The position numbers were made by a program, and so were the translations under genes. From contig NZ_JAPFBW010000046.1 of assembly GCF_026153205.1 (NCBI RefSeq), positions 1 through 45,690 of the forward strand: DNA of 45,690 nt. The letters run 5' to 3'. This document shows positions 18,367 through 29,401 of this stretch, one piece after another. The stretch comes from Aquabacterium sp. A7-Y. GTDB taxonomy: Bacteria > Pseudomonadota > Gammaproteobacteria > Burkholderiales > Burkholderiaceae_C. Position 1 is the first letter of the stretch. Each line of letters begins with the position of its first letter. The notes under the pieces are model-generated. The model worked only from the letters and a program-made list of their open reading frames with translations, ran no database searches and had not been told where the DNA came from.

Positions 18367-19910
18367 CGCCCTCGTCCCCCTTCACCCTGCACCCGGGCCG
18401 CCTGGGCCTGCTGGACCTGCGCGCGATCGCGGCCGGCTTCCAGCCCATCGAGCTGGACCTCGACTGCCGCGCCGGCATCGCCGCGAGCGCGGCCGCCGTG
18501 CAGCGCATCTCGGGCGGCAGGCAGCCGGCCTACGGCATCAACACCGGCTTCGGCCGGCTCGCCAAGGTCCAGATCCCGGGGCACCAACTGGCCGACCTGC
18601 AGGCCAACCTGGTGCGCTCGCACGCGGTGGGCGTCGGGCCACTGCTGGACGACGACACGGTACGGCTGATCCTGGCGCTGAAGATCGCCTCGCTGGCGCG
18701 CGGCTACTCGGGCGTGCGACCCGAAGTCATCGATGCCGCGATCGCGATGTACAACGCCCAGATCTGGCCCTGCATCCCGAGCCAGGGCTCGGTGGGCGCC
18801 TCCGGCGACCTGGCGCCGCTGGCCCACCTGACGCTGCCGCTGATGGGCGAAGGTGAGGTGCGTGTGGACGGCCGGGTGATGGACGCCGCCAGCGCGCTGC
18901 AGCGCGCCGGGCTCCAGCCGCTGCGTCTTGCGGCCAAGGAGGGCCTGGCCCTGCTCAACGGCACCCAGGTGTCGACCGGCATCGCGCTGATGGGTCTGCT
19001 GCGCGCCGAGCAGGTGTTCGCCGCCGCCGTGGTGGCCGGGGCCCTGAGCGTGGACGCGGCCAAGGGTTCCGACGCGCCCTTCGACGACCGCATCCACCAG
19101 GTGCGCGGCCATGCCGGCCAGATCGACGTCGCGAAGCTCTACCGCGAGCTGCTGGCAGGCAGCGCGATCCGCGCCTCCCACCGCACCGGCGACGACCGCG
19201 TGCAGGACCCCTACTCGCTGCGCTGCCAGCCGCAGGTGATGGGCGCCTGCCTGGAGCTGATCCGCAACGCCGCCCGCACGCTGGTGGTCGAGGCCAACGC
19301 GGTGTCGGACAACCCGCTGGTGTTCGCCGACACCGGCGAGGTGCTGTCGGGCGGCAACTTCCACGCCGAGCCGGTCGCCTTCGCGGCCGACACGCTGGCG
19401 CTGGCGATCGCCGAGGTCGGCGCGCTGTCCGAGCGCCGCATCGCGCTGCTGATCGACGCCACGCTGTCGGGCCTGCCGCCCTTCCTGGTGGCCGAGCCCG
19501 GGCTCAACTCCGGCTTCATGATCGCCCACGTGACGGCCGCCGCGCTGGCGAGCGAAAACAAGACCCTGGCCCACCCGGCCAGCGTCGATTCGCTGCCCAC
19601 CTCGGCCAACCAGGAGGACCACGTCAGCATGGCGACCTTCGCGGCGCGCAAGCTGGCCGACATGGCCACCAACGTGCGCCACATCATCGCGATCGAGCTG
19701 CTGGCCGCCGCGCAGGGCGTGGACTTCCACCGCCCGCTGCGCAGCTCGACGGCGCTCGAAGAGGCCCATGCCGCGATCCGGGCCAAGGTGCCGCACTATG
19801 CCCGCGACCGCTACTTCGCGCCCGACATCGCGGCGGCCGAACAGCTGATCGACGCCGGCACCTTCACTCGGTTTGCCGGCAGCGTGCTGCCGTCGTGGAG
19901 CGGGCAGTGA
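18363..19910 (+). CDS. hutH: Histidine ammonia-lyase
   Basis: 515 aa, starting at GTG (GTGA overlap with hutU). The enzyme deaminates L-histidine to trans-urocanate through a self-made MIO cofactor; the Ala-Ser-Gly triad is at about 146-148 within [14 protein letters not shown]. Other family blocks: [72 protein letters not shown]. Translation is probably coupled to hutU and hutG (GTGA at both ends). Confidence 0.97.
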
Positions 19911-20875
19911 AGGCCGGCTGGCGGGAGCCCTGGCAGGGCCGCGTCGACCCCTTGGACGGTGAGGCCGGCCGGCGCTGGCACCAGGCTGTGCAGGCCTGGC
20001 AGCCGGGCGCCGCGCGCGGGGTGGCGCTGCTCGGGCTGGCAAGCGACGAGGGCGTGTCCCGCAACCAGGGCCGCGTCGGTGCCGCCCAGGGGCCGCTGGC
20101 CTTGCGCCGCATGCTGGCCAACCTGCCGGTGCACCGGCCGCTGCCCCTGTACGACGCCGGCGACGTCACGTGCGAGGCGGGCGACCTGGAAGCGGCACAG
20201 TCCGCCTATGCCGAGCGCGCGGCCGCCCTGCTCGACGACGGCCAGCTGGTGCTGGGCCTGGGCGGCGGCCACGAGATCGGCTGGGCCAGCTACCAGGGCC
20301 TGGTGCACAGCACCGCGCTGCGGGCCGGCGGCTCGCTGGCGATCGTCAATTTCGACGCCCACTTCGACCTGCGGCTGGCACCGCAGGCCAGCTCCGGCAC
20401 CCCCTTCCGGCAGGCGCTGGACGAGGCCGAGGCCAGCGGCCGACGGGTCGCCTACCGCTGTGTCGGCATCAGCGTCACGGCCAACACGCGGGCCCTGTTC
20501 GACCATGCGCGCCAGCGCGGCGTGATCTGGAGCCCCGACGAGGCCCTGGACCTGCGCGGCCTGGACAGCTGCCGCGCCGAACTGCTGGCATGGCTGGCCG
20601 GCCACGACCACGTCTACCTGACCCTGTGCCTGGACGTGCTGCCGGCCAGCGTCGCGCCCGGCGTCAGCGCGCCGGCGGCACGCGGCGTGGCGATGGAGGT
20701 GCTGGAGCCGCTGGTCAAGGCGGTGGCCGGCTGCGGACGGCTGCGCCTGGCCGACATCGCGGAACTGTGCCCGCCGCACGACATCGACCAGCGCACCGCA
20801 CGCACCGCGGCGCGGCTGGCCTGGCAGATCGTCGACGCCTGGCAGAGCGCCCGCAGCGCGGAGCCCGGAGCATGA
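19907..20875 (+). CDS. hutG: Formimidoylglutamase (arginase family)
   Basis: 322 aa from GTG at 19907, overlapping the hutH stop as GTGA; an in-frame GTG at 19895 is possible but lies inside hutH. It hydrolyses N-formimidoyl-L-glutamate to glutamate and formamide, the four-step version of the pathway (no hutF is present). Arginase-family metal sites are seen: GGGHEIGW and NFDAHFDLR. The last site reads [19 protein letters not shown], where the usual DxD has Cys in the first position, so one of the six classical Mn ligands appears altered. It ends overlapping hutI by 4 bp (ATGA). Confidence 0.93.
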   Translation: MKAGWREPWQGRVDPLDGEAGRRWHQAVQAWQPGAARGVALLGLASDEGVSRNQGRVGAAQGPLALRRMLANLPVHRPLPLYDAGDVTCEAGDLEAAQSAYAERAAALLDDGQLVLGLGGGHEIGWASYQGLVHSTALRAGGSLAIVNFDAHFDLRLAPQASSGTPFRQALDEAEASGRRVAYRCVGISVTANTRALFDHARQRGVIWSPDEALDLRGLDSCRAELLAWLAGHDHVYLTLCLDVLPASVAPGVSAPAARGVAMEVLEPLVKAVAGCGRLRLADIAELCPPHDIDQRTARTAARLAWQIVDAWQSARSAEPGA

Positions 20876-22101
20876 ACCGCGACGGCCTGCTCATCCGCAA
20901 GGTCCACCTCGCCACGCTGGACGAGGCCGGCGGCTGGGGCGAGCTGCGCGACGCCGCCCTGCTCGTCCAGGCCGGGCGCATTGCCTGGCTGGGCCCCGAG
21001 GCGCAGCTGCCCGACGGGCTGCCGGTCACCGACGAAGTGGACGGCCAGGGCGGCTGGCTCACGCCCGGCCTGATCGACTGCCACACCCACCTGGTCTGGG
21101 CCGGCAGCCGGAGCGCCGAGTTCGAACAGCGCCTGCAGGGCGCGAGCTACGAGGAGATCGCCCGCGCCGGCGGCGGCATCGTCTCGACCGTGCGGGCCAC
21201 CCGCGCGGCCGACGAAGCGGCGCTGCTCGCGGCCAGCCGCCCGCGCCTCGAAGCGCTGAAGCGCGAAGGCGTGACGACGCTGGAGATCAAGTCCGGCTAT
21301 GGGCTGGACACCGAGACCGAGCTGCGCCTGCTGCGCGTGGCGCGCCGGCTCGGCGAGGAGAGCGGCGTCCGGGTGCGCACCAGCTTCCTCGCAGCGCATG
21401 CGCTGCCGCCCGAGTTCCGCGGCCGCGCCGACGACTACATCGACCTCGTCGTGGACGAGATGCTTCCCGCGGCCTGCCGGGAGGGCCTGGCCGACGCCGT
21501 CGACGCCTTCTGCGAAGGCATCGGCTTCAGCCCGGCGCAGACCCGGCGGGTCTTCGAGGCGGCCCGTGCTCGCGGCCTGCCGGTGAAGCTACATGCCGAC
21601 CAGCGGTCCGACCTGGGCGGCGCGGCGCTGGCCGCCGAGTTCGGTGCGCTGTCGGCCGACCACATCGAGTACAGCTCGGAGGCGTCCATCGCCGCGATGG
21701 CGCGCGCCGGCACGACGGCCGTGCTGCTGCCCGGCGCCTTCTATTGCCTGCGCGAGACCACCCTGCCCCCGGTCGACGCGCTGCGGCGCCACGGCGTGCC
21801 GATCGCCTTGTCGACCGACTGCAACCCCGGCACCAGCCCCTGCACGTCGCTGTTGCTGATGCTGCACATGGGCTGCACGCTGTTCCGGCTCACGCCGGCC
21901 GAAGCGCTGGCCGGCGTCACCCGCCACGCCGCACGCGCGCTGGGTCTGCAGGACGAATGCGGCCGGCTGCGCAGCGGACTCGCCGCCGACCTGGCGCTGT
22001 GGGCGGTGGACCACCCGCGCGACCTGGCCTGCCGCTTCGGCTTCAATCCCTGCGTCGCGTCATGGGCCGGCGGGCGGCGCCTCACGGGACCGGCGACATA
22101 G
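20872..22101 (+). CDS. hutI: Imidazolonepropionase
   Basis: 409 aa amidohydrolase that opens imidazolone propionate to formiminoglutamate. Metal and substrate motifs: [14 protein letters not shown] (HxH), [58 protein letters not shown] and [10 protein letters not shown]. The start overlaps the hutG stop (ATGA). The 3' end overlaps the converging diguanylate cyclase gene by 20 bp, leaving no room for a classical terminator between them. Confidence 0.97.
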   Translation: MNRDGLLIRKVHLATLDEAGGWGELRDAALLVQAGRIAWLGPEAQLPDGLPVTDEVDGQGGWLTPGLIDCHTHLVWAGSRSAEFEQRLQGASYEEIARAGGGIVSTVRATRAADEAALLAASRPRLEALKREGVTTLEIKSGYGLDTETELRLLRVARRLGEESGVRVRTSFLAAHALPPEFRGRADDYIDLVVDEMLPAACREGLADAVDAFCEGIGFSPAQTRRVFEAARARGLPVKLHADQRSDLGGAALAAEFGALSADHIEYSSEASIAAMARAGTTAVLLPGAFYCLRETTLPPVDALRRHGVPIALSTDCNPGTSPCTSLLLMLHMGCTLFRLTPAEALAGVTRHAARALGLQDECGRLRSGLAADLALWAVDHPRDLACRFGFNPCVASWAGGRRLTGPAT

Positions 22102-23302
22102 GAGCGTGCGAGGCCGCCGCCTCCGCGGCCGGCGGCGCCATCTCGACCCGGTCGCGGCCCAGCTCCTTGGCGCGGTAGAGCGCCGCATCGGCCCGCCGCA
22201 GCAGTTCGTCCCACTCGTCCCGGACTCCGCGCGCCACCCCGGCGCTCACGCTGACACGCAGCTCGGGCAGGCGCGTGAAACGCAGCGTGCCCGCCCGCAC
22301 CCGCACCCGCTCGGCCATCTGCATCGCGCCGGCCTCGTCGATGTCGGAGCACACCACCAGGAACTCCTCGCCGCCGAGCCGCGCGACCAGGTCCCCGGTG
22401 CGCACGCAGGCCGGCAGCGAACGTGCGAATCTGCGCAGCACCGCGTCGCCGGCGGCATGGCCATGGCGATCGTTGATGCGCTTGAAGTGGTCGAGGTCGA
22501 AGGCCAGCACCACCAGCATCTCGGCCTGCCCGCGCGCCCGCGGCCGGTCGCGCGCATGCGCCTCCAGCGCCGCCTGCAGGCCGCGTCGGTTGAGCAGGCC
22601 GGTCAGCGGGTCGGCATTGGCGGTGTGCTGGTAGGACTCGATGGCGCGGAAGCTGCCCAGCATCAGCATGCAGAAATTCAGCAAGAACCAGAGGCTGACA
22701 TCCACATGCAGCCAGAAGGAATTGATCAGGAACTGATCTGGCAGGTCGCGCGAGTTGACCAGCCACTCCAGCGCGTAGAGCACCATCAGGGTCAGCGCCG
22801 CGGCCTGCATCAGGCGCGCCGGTACCCGGTAGGGACGCAGCTTCAGCAGCCGCAGCTCCCAGGCGATCCAGCCCAGCATCACGACCTCGGTCCAGGTCTG
22901 AACCGCCTGAGGCAGCACCCAGTTCTGGCTCCGGTGGCCGGCCACCGCGACCCCGAGCACGGCCACGACCCCCGCCGACAGCGCCAGGTATTCATGCCGC
23001 GCCAGCGCCCGCTGGCGCACGAAACTCGCGGTGGACCAGGCCAGCCCGGCGAGTGAAAAGCAGGCCAGCAGCGCCCCGCCAAGCAGCACCGCCTCCAGGC
23101 TGCGGCGCACCGCCCCTTCCTCGAGGTCGGCGGTCGCGACGCCGCGCAGCGCCGCGCCTATCGTGTAGCCGAAATGGGCCCAGCCCCACAGGGCGATGCC
23201 GCGCAGGCCGGGCGACAGCCGGCTCACGTAGATCATCAGGCCCAGCAACACCAGCGCCAGCGTGCAGTCGCTGATGGTCGAGGCGTAGTCGTCGAGGCCC
23301 AT
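22082..23302 (-). CDS. Membrane diguanylate cyclase (GGDEF)
   Basis: About 406 aa from [12 protein letters not shown] (23302); an upstream in-frame start at 23380 is less likely. The N-terminal half is hydrophobic with six or seven membrane helices ([82 protein letters not shown]). The GGDEF domain follows: [30 protein letters not shown], active site GGEEF, and an intact RxxD inhibitory site (RTGD) five residues before it. It should make c-di-GMP with product inhibition. It is divergent from the ComFB-family gene and overlaps hutI convergently. Confidence 0.93.
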   Translation of the reverse strand: MGLDDYASTISDCTLALVLLGLMIYVSRLSPGLRGIALWGWAHFGYTIGAALRGVATADLEEGAVRRSLEAVLLGGALLACFSLAGLAWSTASFVRQRALARHEYLALSAGVVAVLGVAVAGHRSQNWVLPQAVQTWTEVVMLGWIAWELRLLKLRPYRVPARLMQAAALTLMVLYALEWLVNSRDLPDQFLINSFWLHVDVSLWFLLNFCMLMLGSFRAIESYQHTANADPLTGLLNRRGLQAALEAHARDRPRARGQAEMLVVLAFDLDHFKRINDRHGHAAGDAVLRRFARSLPACVRTGDLVARLGGEEFLVVCSDIDEAGAMQMAERVRVRAGTLRFTRLPELRVSVSAGVARGVRDEWDELLRRADAALYRAKELGRDRVEMAPPAAEAAASHAPMSPVP

Positions 23303-23480
23303 GGCCTGGGGTCGCCAGAAACGGACGGGTGGTGGAAGTTCCAGAGAGAAGGGCAAGGCGCGCGCCAGCCAGGCAGGCAACCGGCCGGGGCGGCCGGCAC
23401 GCTGCCGCCGAATAGGCCCTTACCCTGCTTGGACACGCACCGGCCGCGGGCGATACTGCGCAGGCCCTAGAGGAGTTCCG

Positions 23481-23771
23481 ATGAGCAGTGCCGAGGATTT
23501 CGAATCGATCCGCAACTATTACGAGCGACCGGTGATGCAGGCCGTGTCCGAGGCCACCGCGCGTTATCCGCAGATGGCCGGCGAGCTGCTGCCCGACGTG
23601 GTCTGCGTCGCGCTCAACCGGCTGCCGCCACGTTATATCCGCCACGAAGTGGACCTGGTCTTCTACCTGACCGAGCGCGAGCGCGCCGACATCGAGACGG
23701 CCATCTCCGAGGCGGTGAGCTTCGCCTTCGAGTTCGTGCAGGCGCGCTGGGCGATGCGGGCGCGGCGCTAA
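23481..23771 (+). CDS. ComFB-family (late competence) protein
   Basis: 96 aa with ribosome site AGAGGAG. The family signature is present: YYERPVMQAVSEA, then LPDVVCVALNRLPPRYIRHEVDLVFYLTERERADIETAISEAVSFAFEFV. ComFB proteins are small cytoplasmic proteins; recent work in cyanobacteria and Bacillus describes family members as cyclic-di-nucleotide receptors. Here the gene is divergent from a diguanylate cyclase (178-bp gap), which fits a c-di-GMP link, though that is inference. Confidence 0.85.
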   Translation: MSSAEDFESIRNYYERPVMQAVSEATARYPQMAGELLPDVVCVALNRLPPRYIRHEVDLVFYLTERERADIETAISEAVSFAFEFVQARWAMRARR

Positions 23772-23839
23772 GCGGCGCCGGCCCGGGGTGTCGGAAGCCG
23801 CCGCAAATGGGGATGCGCTGAACAGTCACTGTCCCGAAG

Positions 23840-24262
23840 TCAATGGCAGAAGACCAAGCCCGACGCGAAGGCCTCGAACGCCTTGAAGTTCACCCACGGG
23901 TAGGCGTGCAAGCCGATGGAGACGAGCGTCCAGGCCAGCGCGGCGGTGCAAATGAGCCTAGCACTGCCCGGCCCGAAGCTCTCCCGCGCTCCTTCCAGCC
24001 CAGAAAGGAGGACAAGGATGGACAGCGGAAAGGTCAGCAGGCCACCGAAAAACAGCAGCGCTCCTTGCCCTTCGTGGAACCCGCAGCTCAGATTGAAGGC
24101 CAATGCCGTCAGGAGATGCAGAAGGAGCGGCGGCACCAACGCTGGGAGTCCGGCACAAACGCTCAAGTGAACCGCAACGCTGGCCTCTCCTCGGGGTCCC
24201 GGCCATGGCGAGCCATGCCGCCGCTTGTGTCCATCCAATCGCTCTCTCCTCAGACATTCCAC
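23840..24262 (-). CDS. Small hypothetical membrane protein
   Basis: An open frame of up to 140 aa. The C-terminal 105 residues contain three hydrophobic segments: LPALVPPLLLHLLTALAF, GALLFFGGLLTFPLSILVLLSG and LICTAALAWTLVSIGLHAYPW. The first 35 residues (MECLRRERLDGHKRRHGSPW) look less natural, so the true start may be internal. Not recognised. Base composition is visibly less GC-rich than the surrounding genes. It lies between comFB and nadB. Confidence 0.5.
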   Translation of the reverse strand: MECLRRERLDGHKRRHGSPWPGPRGEASVAVHLSVCAGLPALVPPLLLHLLTALAFNLSCGFHEGQGALLFFGGLLTFPLSILVLLSGLEGARESFGPGSARLICTAALAWTLVSIGLHAYPWVNFKAFEAFASGLVFCH

Positions 24263-24340
24263 GGGCCACTTGCCTTCCGCGTGAAGTACAACTCAGCGGC
24301 AGTTCAATCGGCAAGCAGGATCCGCGAAGTCGAGGAAGAC

Positions 24341-24355
24341 GGCACCGCAGGTGCC
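24341..24355 (-). terminator. Possible terminator after nadB
   Basis: GGCACC-GCA-GGTGCC is a perfect 6-bp stem with a 3-nt loop, 32 bp beyond the nadB stop. In the leftward direction it is followed by GTCTTCCTC, only a weak pyrimidine tract. Confidence 0.35.
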
Positions 24356-24386
24356 GAGAAATAAGACCTCTCAGCCCTGTTGCCGC

Positions 24387-26024
24387 CTAGAACCCCAGGA
24401 AGTTCGGCACCGGCGCACCATGGCCGCCACGGCGGCCGGCCGGGCGCACCAGGATGGTCGGGAAGCTGACCGGCAGGGTCTGCGGGAAGTCGCGGCTGTA
24501 GTGCAGCCCGCGGCTCTCGTGGCGCACCAGCGCCGAGCGCACGATCAGTTCCGCGCAGTCGACCAGGTTGCGCAGCTCCAGCAGGTCGCGGCTGACGCGG
24601 AAGTTGGCGTAGTAGTCGTCGATCTCGGTGCGCAGCAGCTTGATGCGGTGCAGCGCCCGCTCCAGCCGGCGTGTCGTGCGCACGATGCCGACGTAGTTCC
24701 ACATCAGCAGACGCAGCTCGTCCCAGTTGTGGGCGATCACGACCTGCTCGTCGGCGTCCTCGACCTGGCTTTCGTCCCAGGCCGGCAGCGGGATGTGCTG
24801 GGGCGCCGCATGGCCGCGGATGTGCTCGGCCACCGTGCGGCCCAGCACCACACATTCCAGCAAGGAATTGCTGGCGAGCCGGTTGGCGCCGTGCAGGCCG
24901 GTATAGGTCGCTTCACCGGCCGCATAGAGCCCGGGCAGGTCGGTCCGTCCGTGCAGATCGGTGACCACCCCGCCGCAGGTGTAGTGCGCCGCCGGCACCA
25001 CCGGGATGGGCTGCCGCGTGATGTCGATGCCCAGCTTCAGGCAGCGGGCGTAGATGGTCGGGAAGTGTTCCTTCAGGAACTCGGCGCCCAGGTGGGTGGC
25101 GTCGAGCCACACATGGTCGACGCCGTGTTTTTTCATCTCGAAGTCGATCGCCCGCGCGACGATGTCGCGCGGCGCCAGCTCGCCGCGCGCATCGTGCGCG
25201 GCCATGAAGCGGGTGCCGTCGGGCAGCTTGAGGTGGGCGCCCTCGCCGCGCAGCGCCTCGGTGATCAGGAAGCTGCGCTCCTGCGGGTGGTAGAGGCAGG
25301 TCGGGTGGAACTGGATGAACTCCATGTTGCCGACCCGGCAGCCGGCCCGCCAGGCCATCGCGATGCCATCGCCAGTGGCGGTTTCCGGGTTGCTGGTATA
25401 GCGGTAGACCTTGCCGACCCCGCCGGTGGCGAGCACCACGGCGGCAGCGGCCAGCGTCTCGACCCGGCCACTGTCGATGTCCAGCGCATAGACGCCGTAG
25501 CAGCGCGGCGGCTCGTCGCGCTTGAGGTGGCGCGAGGTGATCATGTCCACCGCCATCCAGCGCTCGCGCAACTGGATGCTGGGATGGGCGCGCACCCGCT
25601 CCAGCAGCACATCGTGGATCGCCTTGCCGGTGGCATCGGCGGCATGCGCGATGCGGCGCACCGCGTGGCCGCCCTCGCGCGTCAGATGCAGGCCCAGCGG
25701 GCCGCCAGGGTCGGGCGAGAAGGGCACGCCGCATTGCACCAGCCACTCGACCGCGGCGGCACTGTGCTCGGCAATGAAACGCGCGGTGTGCTCGTCGACG
25801 ATGCCGGCGCCGGCATCCTGCGTGTCGCGCACGTGGCTGTCGATGCTGTCGTCGCTGCCCAGCACCCCGACGATACCGCCCTGCGCCCAGGCGGTGGCCG
25901 CCTCCTCGAGGTTGCGTTTGGCGAGCACCACCACCGGTCGGTGCTCGGCCAGGTGCAGCGCCACCGTGAGCCCGGCCAGGCCGGCTCCGATGATCACCAC
26001 GGGCGCTTCAATGTTCGCTTGCAT
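24387..26024 (-). CDS. nadB: L-aspartate oxidase
   Basis: 545 aa starting [27 protein letters not shown] (26024). It oxidises L-aspartate to iminoaspartate, first step of quinolinate and NAD synthesis; FAD binds the GAGLAG motif. Other blocks: [87 protein letters not shown], and C-terminal [14 protein letters not shown]. nadA and nadC are not in the window. The start lies inside the tail of the upstream PEP-CTERM gene (17-bp overlap), so it may be co-transcribed with it. Confidence 0.96.
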   Translation of the reverse strand: MQANIEAPVVIIGAGLAGLTVALHLAEHRPVVVLAKRNLEEAATAWAQGGIVGVLGSDDSIDSHVRDTQDAGAGIVDEHTARFIAEHSAAAVEWLVQCGVPFSPDPGGPLGLHLTREGGHAVRRIAHAADATGKAIHDVLLERVRAHPSIQLRERWMAVDMITSRHLKRDEPPRCYGVYALDIDSGRVETLAAAAVVLATGGVGKVYRYTSNPETATGDGIAMAWRAGCRVGNMEFIQFHPTCLYHPQERSFLITEALRGEGAHLKLPDGTRFMAAHDARGELAPRDIVARAIDFEMKKHGVDHVWLDATHLGAEFLKEHFPTIYARCLKLGIDITRQPIPVVPAAHYTCGGVVTDLHGRTDLPGLYAAGEATYTGLHGANRLASNSLLECVVLGRTVAEHIRGHAAPQHIPLPAWDESQVEDADEQVVIAHNWDELRLLMWNYVGIVRTTRRLERALHRIKLLRTEIDDYYANFRVSRDLLELRNLVDCAELIVRSALVRHESRGLHYSRDFPQTLPVSFPTILVRPAGRRGGHGAPVPNFLGF

Positions 26025-27210
26025 GCCAGTCCTGCTTGTCGTTGTCGGGGCCGCGGGCCCTTGTCTCCGCCTCGTGCGCTGCGTGTCGCCGGGGCCACGG
26101 GTGGAGATCGATTCTATCGGCCGGGCCGGCTGCGCGTCGCCCTCGACAGGCGAGCAGCACCAGGCCGGCGGCCAGCAGCAGCATAGTCTCGGGCTCCGGG
26201 ACCGGCGTGAGGACATAGGCTGCGAAGCCGCCGCCCCGGACGTCGCCCGTGGCGAGGATCTGCCCCTTGTTGTTGATGTCCACCGCCGAAACCAGACTCA
26301 GCCCGAGCGCCGGATCGATCAGCGTATCCAGCGCGAGCACGCGGCTCTCCCCGGGATCGAACAAAAACGCGCGCAGTCCCACCCCCCCGGCGGACTGGTA
26401 GTCCGAAGTCCCGACCACCTGGCCGGCGTCGTTGAGGCCCTGGGTCTGGCAGAAACCCAGCCATTCCGAAGAAAACGGCAGCGGCGTGACGCTGCCGCTG
26501 GCGGTGTCGACAAGGGTGGCTCGACGGCTGTTCAGATCGGCGCCGAAGTCGCCGACCGCGACACCGTGCTGATTGATGTCCCACAACACGCTGTATCCGT
26601 AGCCGCCACTCACGTCCACCATGCCCTTCTCCGCGGTGTAGACGAAGGCATGGGGCTGGTGCATGTTCCCGTAGGCAAAGCCGACCACCTGACCGGCAGC
26701 ATTGATGGCGTGCGCATAACTGTCGCGCGGGTGGCCGGCATCGATGTCCTGCACGCCCGCCCCGGGCCGGTAGATGAAGGCGTGGTTGTCGTGGCCGACC
26801 CGCCATGAACCCACCACGACGCCACGCTCGTTGAGGCCGTATCCCGCGCTGTAGTCGCCCCCGGAAACGAGACGCTGTACGCCCGCACCCGGGGTGTACA
26901 GAAAGGCACCGGAAAAGGCGGTCGCACTCCCTCCTTCTCCAGCCACTTGACCGCGGTTGTTGAGCTCCCACCCATAGCCCCGGGCAGCCGGCCCGCCGAT
27001 GATCTCGACGCCAAGGCCCGGCGAATACAGAAAGGGTTGCACCGAGCCGCTGCGGTCCACCCTGTATCCGGCCACCTGCCCCACGTCGTTCAGCGACGTG
27101 CCCTCCAAGCCGAACCCGATCCGGGTCACGGTATAGGAGGGCGCCGCCTCCGCCTGCAAGCCGAGCCCGGAGAGGGCGAGGATCGCGAACATCGTCAAGG
27201 GTCTGGTCAT
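26008..27210 (-). CDS. HAF-repeat PEP-CTERM protein with C-terminal extension
   Basis: 400 aa. Signal peptide [23 protein letters not shown], then HAF repeats ([61 protein letters not shown]), a beta-structured extracellular repeat. The sorting tag [23 protein letters not shown] follows, which is recognised by exosortase (EpsH/XrtB type) and links the protein to exopolysaccharide-associated surface display. Normally the protein ends right after the arginines; here about 40 residues follow ([16 protein letters not shown]...), rich in R and P, running into nadB. A lost stop codon is likely. Confidence 0.88.
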   Translation of the reverse strand: MTRPLTMFAILALSGLGLQAEAAPSYTVTRIGFGLEGTSLNDVGQVAGYRVDRSGSVQPFLYSPGLGVEIIGGPAARGYGWELNNRGQVAGEGGSATAFSGAFLYTPGAGVQRLVSGGDYSAGYGLNERGVVVGSWRVGHDNHAFIYRPGAGVQDIDAGHPRDSYAHAINAAGQVVGFAYGNMHQPHAFVYTAEKGMVDVSGGYGYSVLWDINQHGVAVGDFGADLNSRRATLVDTASGSVTPLPFSSEWLGFCQTQGLNDAGQVVGTSDYQSAGGVGLRAFLFDPGESRVLALDTLIDPALGLSLVSAVDINNKGQILATGDVRGGGFAAYVLTPVPEPETMLLLAAGLVLLACRGRRAAGPADRIDLHPWPRRHAAHEAETRARGPDNDKQDWHASEH

Positions 27211-27486
27211 CTGTCACTCCTTCCTTTGAAGTGCGGAGCCATTCGAACGGAATCGCCCCTGCAGAGCGGGTTGCAGCGCGGTCCCGCTGCCGATTCTCGA
27301 ACCGGGGAACGCGCCGCCCGGCCATGCCCCTCCTGGGGCAAACCCTTCCCGCAAACGGGAGGCCCTCCCAAGCAAGGCGGCGCCTATGTTTTCAGGGCAG
27401 GCGGCGCGAGCGGCTTGCAAGGGTCGGCGCCTGCTCTCCCCCCTGCCGCGCCGGGTCAAGGACCTTCACATGGACAGAGGTTTGAC

Positions 27487-29175
27487 ATGGCAATCATCCC
27501 GGGCACGAGCGGCGACGACACGCTGATCGACAACGGCAAGGACACCGAATCGGAACTCAACAGCAACTGGTCGGAGGGTGAGGACACGATGGTCGGTGGG
27601 ATCAACAACGACACCTACCGCGTCAACTCGGAGGGTGACCAGGTCGTCGAGCTGGCGGGGCAAGGCACCGATACGGTGCTCTCACGCCTGCCCTACTACC
27701 GACTGCCGGACCACGTGGAGAACCTCGCGCTGCACCCGACGCCGCACGTGGCCATGCCGCTGGCCGGTGTCGGCAACGCCCTCGACAACCGGATCAACGG
27801 CGGCCCCGACGACAACCTGCTAGTGGGCCTGGACGGGAACGACAGCCTGCACGGCAACACGGCCAGCGACACGCTGCTGGGGGGCCGCGGCGACGACAAC
27901 CTGCGGGGCGACTGGGGGAACGACAGCCTGCACGGCGACGAGGGGAACGACCTGCTGAACGGCAGCTTCGGCCGGGACCTGATGTATGGCGGCAGCGGCG
28001 ACGACCGCCTGCACGGCGAGCACGAGCAGGACGTCCTCGACGGTGGCGACGGCGACGACATCCTGTTCGCCGCCCAGGACGCGAGCAAGGACCTGCTGAT
28101 CGGCGGCGCCGGCAACGACATCTACCATCTCGACGGCCAAGACGAGGTGGTCGAGCAAGCCGGCGACGGCATCGACCAGCTGGTCGCGTGGGCGGACACG
28201 ATCCTGGGGGCCCACCTGGAGAACCTCAGGCTCAGCGACGGGGCCCCGCAGGCCAAGCTCGGACGCGGCAATGAACTGGACAATGTGCTCACCGGCAGCC
28301 AGTACTCGAACCGGCTCGAGGGACTCGCGGGCGACGATACGCTCTACGGCATGAGCGGCCACGACGTACTGGACGGGGGCTCCGGCAGCGACCGACTGTT
28401 CGGGGATATCGGCGACGACCGGCTCGACGGCGGCGGCTTCACCGGCACGCCGGACCTCCTGGCCGGCGGTGCCGGCAACGACAGCTACGTCTTCCATGGC
28501 GACGAGACGCTGGTGGAACGGGCCGAGGAAGGGACCGACGAGGTCCTGTCCACGACCAACGCGACACTCGGCACGCACTTCGAGAACCTCACGCTGTCCG
28601 ACACAGCCGGCCCGGGCGTGCTCAACGGCGGGGGCAACAACCTGGCCAACCTCATCACCGGCAACCGGTGGAACAACGTGCTGTTCGGACTCGACGGCCA
28701 CGACACGCTGCGCGGCGACTCAGGCGACGATGTGCTGAGCGGCGGCACCGGCAACGACCAGCTGCGGGGTGAGGCCGGGGACGACCTCCTCCATGGGGGC
28801 GCTGGCCGCGACCGCTTCGTCTTCGGCGCGCCGGACGGGGGCCGGGGCGACGAGGTGCTCGACTTCGACCCGGCGCAAGACACCCTGGTGCTGCTGGACG
28901 AGCTCGACACGGGGGCCCGGGGGAGCGTCCCGGGCGGAATCGCGGGCCTGTCCTTCACCGCGGGCCACCTGGCCGACGCCGCCTTCTTCAAAGGCAGCGG
29001 CTTGACGGGCCAGGAGGCCGGCAGTCACAGCGGCATCTACGTGAACACGCTGACCGGCTGGGTCTGGTACAACCCGAGCACCGCCGAAGCCGGCGACTCG
29101 CGCTTGGTAGCGCGCCTGTCCGGCGACCTGGTGGCCCGCATGGACAGCACCGACTTCACCTACGGCGCGGGTTGA
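27487..29175 (+). CDS. RTX-type calcium-binding repeat protein (paralogue 2)
   Basis: 562 aa from ATG at 27487. Beginning (MAIIPGTSGDDTLIDNGKDTESELNSNWSEGEDTMVGG) and end (FFKGSGLTGQEAGSHSGIYVNTLTGWVWYNPSTAEAGDSRL...DFTYG) match the RTX protein at 11611. In between are glycine-aspartate nonapeptides (GLDGNDSLH, GGRGDDNLR, GGSGDDRLH, GGAGNDIYH, GGTGNDQLR) and VENLAL/LENLRL/FENLTL segments. It is larger and more acidic than paralogue 1. Export by type I secretion is expected, but no exporter gene is nearby. It is divergent from the PEP-CTERM gene. Confidence 0.93.
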   Translation: MAIIPGTSGDDTLIDNGKDTESELNSNWSEGEDTMVGGINNDTYRVNSEGDQVVELAGQGTDTVLSRLPYYRLPDHVENLALHPTPHVAMPLAGVGNALDNRINGGPDDNLLVGLDGNDSLHGNTASDTLLGGRGDDNLRGDWGNDSLHGDEGNDLLNGSFGRDLMYGGSGDDRLHGEHEQDVLDGGDGDDILFAAQDASKDLLIGGAGNDIYHLDGQDEVVEQAGDGIDQLVAWADTILGAHLENLRLSDGAPQAKLGRGNELDNVLTGSQYSNRLEGLAGDDTLYGMSGHDVLDGGSGSDRLFGDIGDDRLDGGGFTGTPDLLAGGAGNDSYVFHGDETLVERAEEGTDEVLSTTNATLGTHFENLTLSDTAGPGVLNGGGNNLANLITGNRWNNVLFGLDGHDTLRGDSGDDVLSGGTGNDQLRGEAGDDLLHGGAGRDRFVFGAPDGGRGDEVLDFDPAQDTLVLLDELDTGARGSVPGGIAGLSFTAGHLADAAFFKGSGLTGQEAGSHSGIYVNTLTGWVWYNPSTAEAGDSRLVARLSGDLVARMDSTDFTYGAG

Positions 29176-29199
29176 GCCGGCCCGGGGTCAGGCAGACGC

Positions 29200-29246
29200 G
29201 GCCGGGCTGCGGCGGCTTCCTCCTGTTGCGCTGCCGCAGTCTGGCC
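29200..29246. terminator. Bidirectional hairpin between converging genes
   Basis: CTGCGGCGGC (29207-29216) pairs with GCTGCCGCAG (29230-29239) with one mismatch, and flanking GGCC arms can extend it. It lies between the RTX stop (29175) and the LysR stop (29402). A C-run follows on the plus strand, not a T-run, so strength is uncertain. The remaining DNA to 29401 shows nothing else. Confidence 0.45.
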
Positions 29247-29401
29247 CCCCCGCACCCACGGAAGACGCGCGGGACCTGACAGTCCGCCATCGCTGGGAAG
29301 TGGCGACCCGGCAGGCCCGCGCCACCGCCCACCGCAACATCCGGTGCTCTACCCCGGGTCAGCATGCAGCCACGCTTGCAGCTGAACCGGGACACCCGGC
29401 C

